Shown here one piece after another: positions 14,910 through 24,223 of a DNA stretch of 24,300 bases. A model generated the notes under the pieces. That model did not search any database. It saw only the letters and a program-made list of their open reading frames with translations, and was not told the origin of the DNA. Position numbers and translations under genes: made by a program. The stretch comes from CAZSHG01 sp964606695 [NCBI: uncultured bacterium] (GTDB lineage Bacteria > UBP14 > UBA6098): assembly GCA_964606695.1 (NCBI GenBank), contig CAZSHG010000039.1, forward strand, positions 1-24,300, given 5' to 3'. How positions within the stretch are numbered: the first letter of the stretch is position 1; the number at the start of each line of letters is the position of its first letter.

Positions 14910-16976
14910 ATGTCCTTTGAAGATTTAGATCTCGCTCAAAAATCGATAAACACAATACGCTTTCTTTCCGCGGATAGCATCCAGAGAGCTAAGTCCGGGC
15001 ACCCGGGATTGCCACTGGGTTCGGCGCCGATGACTTATGTTCTCTGGGCGAACCATCTTAAATTCGATCCCTCCGATCCAGATTGGATCGACCGCGACAG
15101 GTTCGTCCTCTCCGCGGGACACGGTTCGGCGCTATTGTATTCGATGTTGCACCTGACCGGCTACAACCTATCCCTCGACGACCTCAAGAACTTCCGCCAG
15201 ATAGGCAGTAACACCCCCGGCCACCCCGAAAACTTCCTGACGCACGGAGTCGAGGCCACGACCGGCCCCCTCGGCCAGGGAATATCGAACGCTGTGGGAA
15301 TGGCCATCGCGGAAGCCCACCTGGCCGCCGTTTACAACCGACCGGAGCATAAATTAATCAACCACTATACCTACGTCCTCGCCAGCGACGGCGACCTGAT
15401 GGAGGGGATCTCCTACGAAATAACCTCCCTCGCCGGGCACCTTAAGCTGGGAAAATTAATCGTCCTCTACGACGATAACGACATTTGCCTGGCCGGCTCG
15501 ACCTCGATGACCTTCACCGAAGATATTACGGGACGATTCGAGTGCGCGGGATGGCAGGTTCTGGAAGTCCACGATGGCAACGATATCGACCTTATCGACG
15601 ATGCCATAAACACCGCAAAAGCCGAATCCGATAAGCCCAAGCTTATTCGAGTTAAAACCGTCATCGGTTACGGCTCGCCCAACAAGGCTGGCAGTTACAA
15701 ATCCCACGGCGCGCCCCTCGGCGAAGATGAACTTACGGCCACGAAAAAAGCCCTCGGCTGGAAATACGACGAACCCTTTTTCATCCCAAAAGACGTCCGC
15801 GACCACATGCTCGAATCCGCAAACCGCGGAATCAAAGCGCACACACGCTGGGAGGAGACGTTCCGCTCCTACAACGACAAATTCCCCGAAAAAACAGCCG
15901 AATTTACAAGGCGAATCGAAGGCGACATCCCCGGCGACCTCTTCGACGACATCGACCTCTTCGTCCCGGAAGACGGCCCCCTGGCCACGCGTGTCGCATC
16001 CGAAACCGTCATGAAATATCTCGCCGGTAAACTCCCCGAGCTCATGGGCGGTTGCGCGGATTTGACCCCTTCGACCTTCGCCAGACTGAAAGGGATGGGC
16101 GATTTCCAACCGGCGGGCACCAAACCGGATTGCGTTCAGGGAACCGTCGGAGGAAACTGGGACTACACCGGGCGCAACATCCACTTCGGTGTCCGTGAAC
16201 ACGCCATGGGTGCGATCGCGGTCGGCATGGCACTCCACGGCGGCATAATCCCATTCACCGGGACTTTCTTCATCTTCAGCGATTACATGCGCCCCCCGAT
16301 AAGACTCTCCGCGCTATCGAAATTGCGGACGATATTCATCTTCAGCCACGACAGCATAGGCGTCGGCGAGGACGGCCCCACGCACCAGCCCATCGAACAA
16401 CTGATGAGCCTCCGCGCCGTCCCCAATCTCAACGTCATCCGGCCGGCGGACGCCAACGAAGTTATCGAGGCGTGGAAAGTCGCACTGCACGACCGCCACA
16501 CACCCTCGGCGCTAATATTCTCGCGCCAGAAACTCCCCATCCTCGATCGAGAAAAATACCTCACCGCCGAAGGCCTATCCCGAGGAGCATACATCTTATG
16601 GCAGTCCGGCGACGGCACGCCCGACATAATCCTGATCGCGACCGGCTCCGAGGTGCACATCGCCCTGAAAGCCGCCCAAAAAGCCGCGGGCGACGGCATC
16701 AACGTCCGCGTCGTCTCCATGCCGTGCTGGAAAATCTTCAACCGGCAGGACGAAAAATACCGCGAGGGCCTCCTCCCGGAAGAAGTCCGTAATCGAATCG
16801 CAATCGAGGCTGGAACCCGTTCGGGATGGGAACGCTACGTCGGCACCGGCGGCGTCGTAATTGGAACGGACGATTTCGGCGTAAGCGCCCCCGGAAACGA
16901 AGTCTTCGAAAAATATGGAATTACGTCTGCGCATGTTTATAATATAATAGAAGGCATGATAGAAAAAGGAGTTTAA
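14910..16976 (+). CDS. tkt: Transketolase
   Basis: 688 residues, full length for the family. It moves two-carbon ketol units between sugar phosphates in the non-oxidative pentose phosphate pathway, using thiamine diphosphate and a divalent metal, in the cytoplasm. Visible residues: H31 (SGHPG), H71 (SAGHGS), the G-x-LGQG stretch near 119-124, D160-G-D162 with N190 for metal-diphosphate binding, H266 (SHGAPL), catalytic E429 in [10 protein letters not shown]479 in [16 protein letters not shown]. The domain order is PP, then Pyr, then C-terminal. The ATG is chosen for its GGAG site and because the frame before it adds only nine unconserved codons. It is the first gene of a two-gene operon whose stop abuts the transaldolase ATG. 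Codons beyond the first 80 or so favour C endings more than neighbouring genes. Confidence 0.97.
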   Translation: MSFEDLDLAQKSINTIRFLSADSIQRAKSGHPGLPLGSAPMTYVLWANHLKFDPSDPDWIDRDRFVLSAGHGSALLYSMLHLTGYNLSLDDLKNFRQIGSNTPGHPENFLTHGVEATTGPLGQGISNAVGMAIAEAHLAAVYNRPEHKLINHYTYVLASDGDLMEGISYEITSLAGHLKLGKLIVLYDDNDICLAGSTSMTFTEDITGRFECAGWQVLEVHDGNDIDLIDDAINTAKAESDKPKLIRVKTVIGYGSPNKAGSYKSHGAPLGEDELTATKKALGWKYDEPFFIPKDVRDHMLESANRGIKAHTRWEETFRSYNDKFPEKTAEFTRRIEGDIPGDLFDDIDLFVPEDGPLATRVASETVMKYLAGKLPELMGGCADLTPSTFARLKGMGDFQPAGTKPDCVQGTVGGNWDYTGRNIHFGVREHAMGAIAVGMALHGGIIPFTGTFFIFSDYMRPPIRLSALSKLRTIFIFSHDSIGVGEDGPTHQPIEQLMSLRAVPNLNVIRPADANEVIEAWKVALHDRHTPSALIFSRQKLPILDREKYLTAEGLSRGAYILWQSGDGTPDIILIATGSEVHIALKAAQKAAGDGINVRVVSMPCWKIFNRQDEKYREGLLPEEVRNRIAIEAGTRSGWERYVGTGGVVIGTDDFGVSAPGNEVFEKYGITSAHVYNIIEGMIEKGV

Positions 16977-18056
16977 ATGGCGAAACTCTCGAAACTAAAC
17001 AAACTCGGACAATCCGTATGGCTTGATTTCATCAGCAGGGAGATCATCGAGAACGGCGAACTCGAGAAGTTCATCGCACGTGGAATCACCGGCGTAACCT
17101 CCAACCCGACCATATTCGATAAGGCGATCAGCGGCAGTTCGCTTTACGACGAGGAAATCGTCGCCCTCGCCGACTCGGGCGAAACGGCACTCGACATCTA
17201 CGAACGCCTCGCCGTCAAAGACATTATCGCCGCCGCGGACGCCCTGCGGCCAATCTACGAAGCCACCGACGGCGTGGACGGATACGTCAGCCTCGAAGCC
17301 AACCCGCACCTCGCGCACGACACCGCTGGAACAATCGCCGAAATCAGGAAATTGCGCAAGATGATCGACCGGCCAAACGTCATGTTCAAGGTGCCCGGCA
17401 CGAAAGAGGGAATCCCCGCAATCGAGGAGCTAATCGCAGACGGCGTCAACGTCAACGTGACACTCATTTTCTCCGTGAATTACTACAACCACATCGCGGA
17501 GGCCTACATCAAAGGACTCGAACAACTGGAGGCCTCCGGCGGGGACGTCTCAAAAGTCGCATCCGTCGCGTCGTTTTTCGTCAGCAGGATGGACGTCATG
17601 GTCGATGGAATCCTGCGGAACATGGGCGTTTCCAGTCTGCTGGGAAAAACCGCCGTCGCCAACGCAAAAACCGCATATTCAAAATTCGTGAGAATCTTTA
17701 GGGGGGATCGATGGAAGAAACTCACCGGCAAAGGCGCACGAGTTCAGCGCGTCCTGTGGGCGAGCACAAGCACGAAAAACGCCGATTACTCCGACACCCT
17801 CTACGTCGATAACCTCATCGGCGCGCAAACCGTCAACACAATGCCGCCCGCCACAATCGAGGCCTTCGAGGATCACGGCGCCGCCAAACTAACGGTCGAT
17901 AAAGGTCTGGAGAGCGAACTAAGCAGGCTCGACAAGCTCGAAGAGTTCGGAGTCGATCTGAAAGCCGTCACAGAAAAGCTCCTGGACGAGGGCGTCGAAA
18001 AATTTATCGTATCATTCGATTCCCTGATAAAGAGCATCGAGAAGAAAATCGAGTAA
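16977..18056 (+). CDS. tal: Transaldolase (long actinobacterial/type 2-like form)
   Basis: 359 residues, the length of the longer Mycobacterium-type transaldolases rather than the 220-residue or 317-residue forms. It transfers a dihydroxyacetone unit between sugar phosphates, the partner reaction of transketolase. Key features: VTSNPTIFDKAI (40-51), Schiff-base lysine K138 in NVMFKVPGTKEG, NVNVTLIFS, and ASVASFFVSRMD followed by LWASTSTKN. The ATG directly follows the transketolase TAA with no gap, and AGGAG lies 5 bases upstream inside that gene, so translation is probably coupled. Codon use is C-rich, like the second part of transketolase. No clear terminator was seen in the 161 bases before the convergent lipoprotein gene. 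Confidence 0.96.
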   Translation: MAKLSKLNKLGQSVWLDFISREIIENGELEKFIARGITGVTSNPTIFDKAISGSSLYDEEIVALADSGETALDIYERLAVKDIIAAADALRPIYEATDGVDGYVSLEANPHLAHDTAGTIAEIRKLRKMIDRPNVMFKVPGTKEGIPAIEELIADGVNVNVTLIFSVNYYNHIAEAYIKGLEQLEASGGDVSKVASVASFFVSRMDVMVDGILRNMGVSSLLGKTAVANAKTAYSKFVRIFRGDRWKKLTGKGARVQRVLWASTSTKNADYSDTLYVDNLIGAQTVNTMPPATIEAFEDHGAAKLTVDKGLESELSRLDKLEEFGVDLKAVTEKLLDEGVEKFIVSFDSLIKSIEKKIE

Positions 18057-18217
18057 ATAACCCGGATATTCTTAGCAGGAATGATCCCGCTATCCATGTT
18101 GGAATACTCGCCAATCAACGGTAAGGAAAACCACTGGTCGGGGTCGGTGGAAATAGAAATGGCGTGCCAGCGATTTTACCCCAGGGTGCCGCGTTAGCAT
18201 TGACAACGTGTGAGTTG

Positions 18218-18940
18218 CTATTCGAGGTTGTATTCGAGAAGGCGGTCTTTATCCATCTGCTGGCCGTTGTTGTAGTAGCTATCCATGCCCACCGGGCCGA
18301 TATCGGGCACCATGTAGTTGCGATTAGTATCGACTTCGCTCATGGAGAATAAGGTGTCGTCGCTTGCCGTATCCACCGCGCTGAATTCTATTTCGATAAT
18401 GTAATCGAGGCGAATCGCGTTGCTGAAACTTCCCGCGGGGGTATCGAAGGAGGTCTCGCCGATGACGATCCCCGACATGCTGAATCGATAGACTTGAAGG
18501 TAACCGCCTTCCGTCGAGCTGGAGTCCATCGGGTCCATTATTTGCCATGTTGTTCCGTCGGTGTAGGGGATAGGCGCCATTTTGATTTCCATGCTATCGG
18601 AGGGCATGGTTGTGTCCTGCATGATGGCGTAGTAGCCGTCCGATGCCTTGCGGTAGTAGGCGGTGTCGATGTCGTCGGTGGAATCGATGGCGACGTAGTA
18701 TGTGTTTCCGCCGATGTCCTGTGTCCGGATGATTGTGACCCTGCTTGTATCGACCGAGGTCGTGTCGCCGAGGCTGTCGAAATCGATCATACGAGTTACC
18801 CAGTAATTGCCGACAGCCATAGGAATGAGATCGCCGCTGTTGCCATTCGGGCCGGTGCCGTTGTCGTCGTCGTCGCTACATGAGACCACGAATCCGGCGA
18901 TGATAATCATGCACATTATGAAAAGAATAGTATTCTTCAT
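18218..18940 (-). CDS. Hypothetical acidic lipoprotein
   Basis: 240 residues. A hydrophobic start with lipobox V-V-S-C21 is followed by a Ser-Asp4 and Gly/Asn/Pro-rich linker, as expected for an exported lipoprotein. The remainder is rich in Asp, Ser and Thr and reads as beta strands. It begins PMAVGNYWVTRM, a type of start seen in small uncharacterised lipoproteins of FCB-group bacteria (recognised by eye). No enzyme motif was found and I do not recognise a family with confidence. GGAGG lies 8 bases before the ATG. It follows the cation ATPase gene by 67 bases, where a weak promoter (TTGCGC, 17 bases, TATCTT at 19003-18975) may exist, so it may have its own transcript. Convergent with transaldolase. 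Confidence 0.8.
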   Translation of the reverse strand: MKNTILFIMCMIIIAGFVVSCSDDDDNGTGPNGNSGDLIPMAVGNYWVTRMIDFDSLGDTTSVDTSRVTIIRTQDIGGNTYYVAIDSTDDIDTAYYRKASDGYYAIMQDTTMPSDSMEIKMAPIPYTDGTTWQIMDPMDSSSTEGGYLQVYRFSMSGIVIGETSFDTPAGSFSNAIRLDYIIEIEFSAVDTASDDTLFSMSEVDTNRNYMVPDIGPVGMDSYYNNGQQMDKDRLLEYNLE

Positions 18941-19007
18941 TTTTATTTCCTCCTTCGGTTGTTAATGAAATATTAAGATAAAAGATAATTGCTGATGGCG
19001 CAAGGGA

Positions 19008-21701
19008 TTATTCGGAACCGAGCTTGAATTGCCTTATTATCTGGCTTATAATCATAAAGCCGAGATTAAGACCTCCCACCAGTAGCCAGCCGTTTTTACC
19101 CGGATCCACCAGATGAAGGATTTTTGCGAGGAAGGGAACATAAACCGCCGCCAGAATCAGCGAAAAACATAGGATGATTGCGCCCCATATCCATCGGTTG
19201 CGCGTGATTTCGTTAAACAGAATATTCGAACCGGGGCGGCGCATATTGAAAACGAACAGCAATTGCGCAAAACCCAACGTCAAGAATGAGATTGTAACTG
19301 CGCGATCCTGCTGGATACCCATCGAATTAAGAGCGATAATTAGCGCCGCCATGACCGGAATTGCCATAAGCGCACCAAAACCGGCTATTGAGAGCCAGTG
19401 TTTGCCGGTTAATATCGGTTCGTCCGAGTCTCGAGGTGGATTGTCCATAACTTCACGTTCACCCTCGCCAACTCCTAATGCCAGCGCGGGGAAGACATCT
19501 GTTATGATATTAAGATAGAGGATTTGAAGGGGGAGGATTGGCAGTGGCAATGATGATATTATCGACGGTATTCCCACGGCGAGGATTTCGCTGACGTGTA
19601 TTGTCATCAGGTAAACTACGAATTTACGGATATTGCCGAAGATTGCTCGTCCCTGCCGGATAGCCGCGACTATCGTGGAGAAGGCGTCGTCCAGCAGAAC
19701 CATATCGGCGGCCTCTCGAGCGACCTGCGTGCCGCGTTTTCCCATCGCGATTCCGATGTCAGCTTTTTTAAGCGCGGGCGCATCGTTGACGCCATCGCCT
19801 GTCATGCACACTATCGCACCATCATGCTGATAGTAGGATATTAGATCGAGTTTGTGTCCGGGATTGACTCTCGCGAAAATTGGTGTTTCGAGTATTTCGC
19901 GTTTGTGTTTATCCGAAATTTCATCCGGCTGTGCGAGTTCATTTCCTTTCATGACTCGCACTTTGGGGTCGTCCACCTGTCCTGTTGCAAGGCCGATCTT
20001 ACGTGCGGTAGAGGGATGGTCGCCGGTTATCATAATAACTCGGATACCGGCGGCCTGGCAGGCATCCACGGATTCACGGACGTTTTCTCTCGGTGGATCG
20101 AGCATTCCGATAAGACCATAGAAATTGAGGTTAGCGTATGGGTCGTCGTTGATATCGTCCGTTCGTTTACCCGCGATGCCCAGGATTCTCAGTCCTTCCT
20201 CGGCCATTTCTTCGTTGGCATCGAGCCAGTTTTGTTTTTCCTTATCGGTGAATTCGTGGGCGTTTTTCTCCAAATCGATTTTATCGCAAATTTCGATTAT
20301 CACCTCGGGCGCACCTTTGACAGATACCACATATTCGCCGTTGATTTTGTTGAAAACCGCCATCCGTTTCCTGTCGGGATCGAAAGCTTCTTCGCGTTCC
20401 TCAGGCATCTCATCGATCATTTCAGATCTGGAAAATCCCATACATTGGGCCGCCGCCAACAATGCGATTTCCAGAGGATCGCCCGTAGAATCGCCATCTG
20501 GATTATACGATGCGTTGTTACAAAACGCGGAAGCCTGGATGGCTCTCTTAAGAAGCTTATCTTCGCCGGGGGAGGGGCAGGTTTTTTCCGATTCCGGCGT
20601 GAATTCCTTTTCGCCGAAACTGTATTTACGTTCCGGCAAACGGACTTCGCGAACTGTAAGGCGGTTCTCTGTAAGGGTGCCGGTCTTATCCGTGCATATA
20701 ATATTGGTCGAACCGAGAGTTTCAACGGCGGCAAGATGTTTCATAAGTGCGTTGCGGTTTGCCATGCGCCACATACCACGTGCTAATGCTATTGTAGCTA
20801 CGATAGGGAGACCTTCCGGGACGGTAGCCACAGCGAGTGCGATTGCGGTCTCGATAATCAAAAAAAGCTCCATACCGGAGATAATTCCCGATATCGCGAT
20901 AATGGCGGAAATTCCCAGAGTGACCCATACAAGTTTATGACCTAATTTAAAAAGTCTTTTTTCCAGTGGAGTCTGTTCGCCCTCGGCGGTTTCTACCAAT
21001 AGAGAAATCTGCCCCAGTTCGGTTTCCATGCCGGTTGATAGGACTATTGCTTTGCCTGATCCTTTAGTTATGGATGTGCCTTTGTAGAGTACGTTTTCCC
21101 GGTCGGTCAATTCGACATCGTTCGGTAATTTTCGCATGGATTTGTTTACCGGAAGTGATTCACCGGTGAGTGCAGATTCATTAGCTTGAAGTCTTGAAGC
21201 TTCAATTATCCTCATGTCCGCGGTTATTATGTCTCCGGCTTCGATAATAACGATATCGCCGGGGACGATTTTTTCGGCGTCAATCTCTATAATTTCGGAG
21301 TCACGCCGAACTTTAACCTTGTTTTCACCTAATTTCATTAATGCCGCCATCGACTTGACAGCTTGCATTTCCATCCCAAATCCGATTCCGGTGGTGATGC
21401 CGATTGCTACTAATATTGCAATTCCTTCGGTGGTTTGTTCCAAAGCGAATGCGGCTATTGCGGCAGAAGCCAAAAGTCCTATTATGATGTTCTTGAATTG
21501 GTCGAACAGAATTGCCCATGGACTACGGGTTTTATGTTCTCGAAGTCGATTCGGACCAAATTTATCGAGTCGGTTTTGGGCTTCTTCCTCTTTCAAGCCG
21601 ATCTGTGGATCAACATCCAGTTCCCGCAGAATTTCCTCTGGATTTCTCGACCACGGCTTTTCTATCGATATGTTATCTATGGAATGATTTTCGTTAGTCA
21701 T
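19008..21701 (-). CDS. P2-type cation-transporting ATPase (Ca2+-ATPase-like)
   Basis: 897 residues, full length. Order: N-terminal cation-ATPase domain, M1-M2, actuator domain with TGES (179-182), M3-M4 with PEGLP (295-299), phosphorylation site D338 in DKTGTLT, nucleotide-binding KGAPE (462-466), hinge TGDGVNDAP (634-642), then M5-M10. Ion-site residues visible are E296 in M4 and N731/D735 in M6 (LNIITD), the pattern of SERCA/PMR1-like Ca2+ pumps. Ca2+ export is most likely, but the sequence does not exclude Mn2+ or Na+. It sits in the inner membrane and uses ATP. The ATG has no Shine-Dalgarno; upstream is AT-rich with only a weak promoter candidate. Shared terminator-side spacing with the propeller gene shows it is a separate transcript. 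Confidence 0.95.
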   Translation of the reverse strand: MTNENHSIDNISIEKPWSRNPEEILRELDVDPQIGLKEEEAQNRLDKFGPNRLREHKTRSPWAILFDQFKNIIIGLLASAAIAAFALEQTTEGIAILVAIGITTGIGFGMEMQAVKSMAALMKLGENKVKVRRDSEIIEIDAEKIVPGDIVIIEAGDIITADMRIIEASRLQANESALTGESLPVNKSMRKLPNDVELTDRENVLYKGTSITKGSGKAIVLSTGMETELGQISLLVETAEGEQTPLEKRLFKLGHKLVWVTLGISAIIAISGIISGMELFLIIETAIALAVATVPEGLPIVATIALARGMWRMANRNALMKHLAAVETLGSTNIICTDKTGTLTENRLTVREVRLPERKYSFGEKEFTPESEKTCPSPGEDKLLKRAIQASAFCNNASYNPDGDSTGDPLEIALLAAAQCMGFSRSEMIDEMPEEREEAFDPDRKRMAVFNKINGEYVVSVKGAPEVIIEICDKIDLEKNAHEFTDKEKQNWLDANEEMAEEGLRILGIAGKRTDDINDDPYANLNFYGLIGMLDPPRENVRESVDACQAAGIRVIMITGDHPSTARKIGLATGQVDDPKVRVMKGNELAQPDEISDKHKREILETPIFARVNPGHKLDLISYYQHDGAIVCMTGDGVNDAPALKKADIGIAMGKRGTQVAREAADMVLLDDAFSTIVAAIRQGRAIFGNIRKFVVYLMTIHVSEILAVGIPSIISSLPLPILPLQILYLNIITDVFPALALGVGEGEREVMDNPPRDSDEPILTGKHWLSIAGFGALMAIPVMAALIIALNSMGIQQDRAVTISFLTLGFAQLLFVFNMRRPGSNILFNEITRNRWIWGAIILCFSLILAAVYVPFLAKILHLVDPGKNGWLLVGGLNLGFMIISQIIRQFKLGSE

Positions 21702-21756
21702 AAGACATCATATAATAATAGTTTACAGTTTATTGATAGGAATATCAAGATGAATG

Positions 21757-21783
21757 AAAAAAGGGCGCCGGTTAGCGCCCTTT
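21757..21783 (-). terminator. Rho-independent terminator after the beta-propeller protein
   Basis: Stem GGGCGC (21763-21768) with GCGCCC (21775-21780), 6-base loop. Read leftward it is followed by T6 (complement of A6 at 21757-21762), 25 bases past the stop of the propeller gene. The right side has only T3, so rightward termination is weaker. Confidence 0.85.
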
Positions 21784-21805
21784 CCTTAACATAATGTCGT
21801 TCGGC

Positions 21806-23950
21806 CTATTTCACCAGCAGCAATTTCCGACTGACCTGCGTGTCCGGCGTGGTAAGGACTGCGAAATAGGTCCCGCTGGGGGTATCTGACGGACGCCAGC
21901 GGAAATTGTATTCACCCTGTGGCAGTCGGTCGGAAACCAGCGTGACCTGACGATGACCGGTGATGTCGTAGATGCTCAGATCCGCCTGAATCTGTTCGGG
22001 AAGGCTGAAGGAGATCGTAACTTCCGCGTTGAACGGGTTAGGGAAGGAGGTCGAAATCTCCGGTTCTGTTGGAATTTCCGGTTTGGCTTCTTTGGCCAAC
22101 GCTATCTGGTCGCGGGTTACACCATAAACGTGGACACCGTGGTATTGGTCGAGTCCGACGAGTAAGCCGTCATCGACATAGACGTGGTTCCAATAGCCGT
22201 TATCTGGCAATTCCGCGACCAGTTCGGTTTTAGGGAGAGCCGAAATATCGTAAACCTTGAGTGCGCCCTGGCCGTCGGACATGAAAGCGAAATCGCCATC
22301 GACCGCGATGTCCGTGCCCCATGTCGAGCCGAAAGATGCCTGATGTCTCGGCGCTTCCGGAATGTCCCACTCGATTACCGCGAGGCCGTTCGGGCCGTCC
22401 GCCGCAAGGATATGGCCATCGACATATGCGATGCCGTTGCCGCCGTTAGTGCTGGTTTTGACGTATGAAACCTTGCGCGGCATGCCGGTCAAATCGAAGG
22501 CGTGATATCCGCCCCAATAGTCGCTGGCGTAGAGGGCGTCGTTCTCGATAACAAGGTCGCAGAACTGAACGTCCGGTGGATCGATATCGAAGCCGTCGGA
22601 TAGAATCGCGCCGCTTTCGACATCGCGAATGGCGATGCCTTCCGAACCCAGGCTGATGGCAATGATATCATCGCCAAAGACCATCTCTCCGATAGCATCC
22701 AGTTTATCGACATGAGTGATCGGATATTCCGCCACCCAATCGCCGTTAGAACGATAACGCTCCACGAAGATATTCTCGATGTTGCTCTCGCGTGCGCCCA
22801 GGACGTATATTTCATCGTTGAATAGCTCGACGTCCCAGACGGTTTTTACACGATCGACCTCGATGTCTTCGATACGAATTGGGTATTCTGGAACGGAAAT
22901 GTCGTAGTGCAGGATTCCTGAAGCACCTGCCGCGACGTAGAGATGCCCGTCCTTCAACGCCGCGCGGCGCGGAGTGTCGTGGGTTTCAAGTCGGCCAATT
23001 TCAACAGGTTGTCGTGGATCCAGGACATTAAATGCCGACAGCCCCCTGTATGAATTCGCCAGATAAAGGACGTCGTCGCGAAGGACACAATCCAGCGTCG
23101 GCATTCCGCCAAGTTTCCAGATTGGCTCCGGCTCGTGGGAACCCTCGGGCAGGCGGTAAATAGCGAAATGCTCCAGCCCGCCCGCATAAACCACGCCGTC
23201 GTGAACATCCACCACGGTGGGCGACGGAAAGGGGAAGCTGAAGAGGTGTTCGCCGAACATGCCTGGATCGTCGGGGTCGCGCGGGTCGAGGCGACCGTAA
23301 AGGATTATGTCCTCGTATGCTTTTATCGCCGTGTAAACACCGCGTTGTGCGCCATTGAAGTAGAATTGTTCCGGGTCGGGGACGAACATCCTGCCCAGCC
23401 CGAGATTCCCCGCGGCGATGTATAGCTTGCCCTGATGATAATCGATCTTCAAAGCCGCGCCGTTCATGCCGGCATAGGTGATCTGCGAGGGGTAGTAGGA
23501 TTCCGTGACATCAACCGAGGCGATGAAATCCGCCCCGCCGATGTAAAGGACTTCGCCGTCGAGATCCATGTCCATGAAAGCCTTATAATCCGGGCTTTCG
23601 ACGCCGGGGAACTCGCCGAGAAGGGTTGGCGTGTAATAGTCCGAGATGTCGAAAATCTCCAGCCCCTCGCGTTCCCAGAGGACATAGAGCCTGTTTCCCT
23701 CGACTATGATCTTCTGGATATTGCTGTGGTGGCCCTCGATGGTGCCGACAAGCTGGGGAAAATCGCGCTGATAGATATTGTAGATATTCAGCGCACCGCC
23801 AACTCCGGCGTAAACCACCTGGCCGTCCGAAGCGATAGCGCGGGTGGGGTTGACATCGATACGAGCGGCTTTTTCGAGCGCAATCTCTGCGGCGGCGGAA
23901 CTCAAAACCGCAAGGGCGATCGCCATACAAATAACAGCTACTCGTCTCAT
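21806..23950 (-). CDS. Secreted beta-propeller protein with LVIVD-like repeats and T9SS sorting tail
   Basis: 714 residues with a signal peptide at about 1-21. Residues about 30-610 are repeats of roughly 40-50 residues with the pattern V-x-G-x-x-LYVA-x-G-x-x-GL-x-I-x-D-I-x-x-P. Examples are LEIFDISDYYTP, SAFNVLDPRQP, LHYDISVPEYP and LKVYDISAL. This is the LVIVD-type repeat of secreted beta-propellers. The C-terminus is a T9SS type A domain (FPNPFN near 636, IYDITGH, TPSGTYFAVL, ending LLLVK). The family has no known enzyme activity; a surface-exposed binding or structural role is inferred. GGGAG lies about 7 bases before the ATG, and a sigma70-type promoter sits 48 bases upstream. It is a single-gene transcript ended by the hairpin at 21780-21763. 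Base composition looks somewhat richer in G+C than the ATPase next to it. Confidence 0.9.
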   Translation of the reverse strand: MRRVAVICMAIALAVLSSAAAEIALEKAARIDVNPTRAIASDGQVVYAGVGGALNIYNIYQRDFPQLVGTIEGHHSNIQKIIVEGNRLYVLWEREGLEIFDISDYYTPTLLGEFPGVESPDYKAFMDMDLDGEVLYIGGADFIASVDVTESYYPSQITYAGMNGAALKIDYHQGKLYIAAGNLGLGRMFVPDPEQFYFNGAQRGVYTAIKAYEDIILYGRLDPRDPDDPGMFGEHLFSFPFPSPTVVDVHDGVVYAGGLEHFAIYRLPEGSHEPEPIWKLGGMPTLDCVLRDDVLYLANSYRGLSAFNVLDPRQPVEIGRLETHDTPRRAALKDGHLYVAAGASGILHYDISVPEYPIRIEDIEVDRVKTVWDVELFNDEIYVLGARESNIENIFVERYRSNGDWVAEYPITHVDKLDAIGEMVFGDDIIAISLGSEGIAIRDVESGAILSDGFDIDPPDVQFCDLVIENDALYASDYWGGYHAFDLTGMPRKVSYVKTSTNGGNGIAYVDGHILAADGPNGLAVIEWDIPEAPRHQASFGSTWGTDIAVDGDFAFMSDGQGALKVYDISALPKTELVAELPDNGYWNHVYVDDGLLVGLDQYHGVHVYGVTRDQIALAKEAKPEIPTEPEISTSFPNPFNAEVTISFSLPEQIQADLSIYDITGHRQVTLVSDRLPQGEYNFRWRPSDTPSGTYFAVLTTPDTQVSRKLLLVK

Positions 23951-23997
23951 TTTGGTCTCCCTTTTTTGAAATGATCAATTCGTCTCATTCGCCCAAT

Positions 23998-24026
23998 AAT
24001 ATAAGAAACCCGCGCTCTTTTTTCAA
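23998..24026 (-). promoter_or_regulatory. Sigma70-type promoter for the beta-propeller protein
   Basis: Read leftward: TTGAAA (24026-24021, 5 of 6), exactly 17 bases, then TATATT (24003-23998, 5 of 6). Predicted start of transcription near 23991, giving a leader of about 40 bases. Confidence 0.6.
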
Positions 24027-24051
24027 GTTTTGAATTGAATAAATAGCGATT

Positions 24052-24077
24052 AAAAAAGGGCGACATCTCTGCCGCCC
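24052..24077 (-). terminator. Leftward Rho-independent terminator
   Basis: Stem GGGCG (24058-24062) with CGCCC (24073-24077), 10-base loop; read leftward it is followed by T6 (complement of 24052-24057). It would insulate the propeller promoter from transcription entering from the right. Confidence 0.6.
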
Positions 24078-24086
24078 CCATTTGTC

Positions 24087-24106
24087 ATTCCCGCGAAAGC
24101 GGGAAT
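24087..24106. repeat. Palindromic repeat, GAAA tetraloop hairpin
   Basis: ATTCCCGC (24087-24094), GAAA, GCGGGAAT (24099-24106): perfect 8-bp stem with a GNRA-type loop. It sits within the wider motif GTCATTCCCGC...GGGAATCCAG, a widely dispersed intergenic palindrome in many bacterial genomes. No T-tract, so not a terminator. Confidence 0.7.
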
Positions 24107-24185
24107 CCAGTCTTTTGCCTCCCTCAACAAGCGAGATGTCCGAAGGCCGGAGGGTTCTAATATAATAGGTTTATGAAATTAATAG

Positions 24186-24223
24186 GTGCGGCGTCTCGCC
24201 GCACATCGAGCGAGACGCTCGAT
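24186..24223. repeat. Two adjacent perfect palindromes with reciprocal cores
   Basis: Hairpin 1: GTGCGGCG-TCT-CGCCGCAC (24186-24204). Hairpin 2: ATCGAGCG-AGA-CGCTCGAT (24205-24223). Both have 8-bp perfect stems and 3-base loops with no gap between them. The core GCGTCTCGC (24191-24199) is the exact reverse complement of GCGAGACGC (24210-24218), so a larger alternative stem is possible. Confidence 0.8.

Noticed and set aside
15456-16238. A 260-residue open frame on the minus strand inside transketolase
   Set aside because: It is antisense to a clear transketolase; C-ending codons remove stops on the opposite strand. It has no ribosome-binding site and no recognisable domain.
18060-18090. Terminator between transaldolase and the lipoprotein gene
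   Set aside because: The inverted repeat (GGATATTC with GAATGATCC) is bulged, AT-rich and has no T-tract.
19854-20786. A 310-residue open frame on the plus strand inside the cation ATPase
   Set aside because: It overlaps the phosphorylation and nucleotide-binding regions of a certain P-type ATPase and shows no protein family features.
21719-21749. Promoter for the cation ATPase (TTGATA, 17 bases, TAAACT)
   Set aside because: The -10 box matches only 4 of 6 in a very AT-rich stretch where such matches are expected by chance; not strong enough to list.
24087-24106. CRISPR repeat
   Set aside because: A single palindrome with no regularly spaced copies or spacers in the window.
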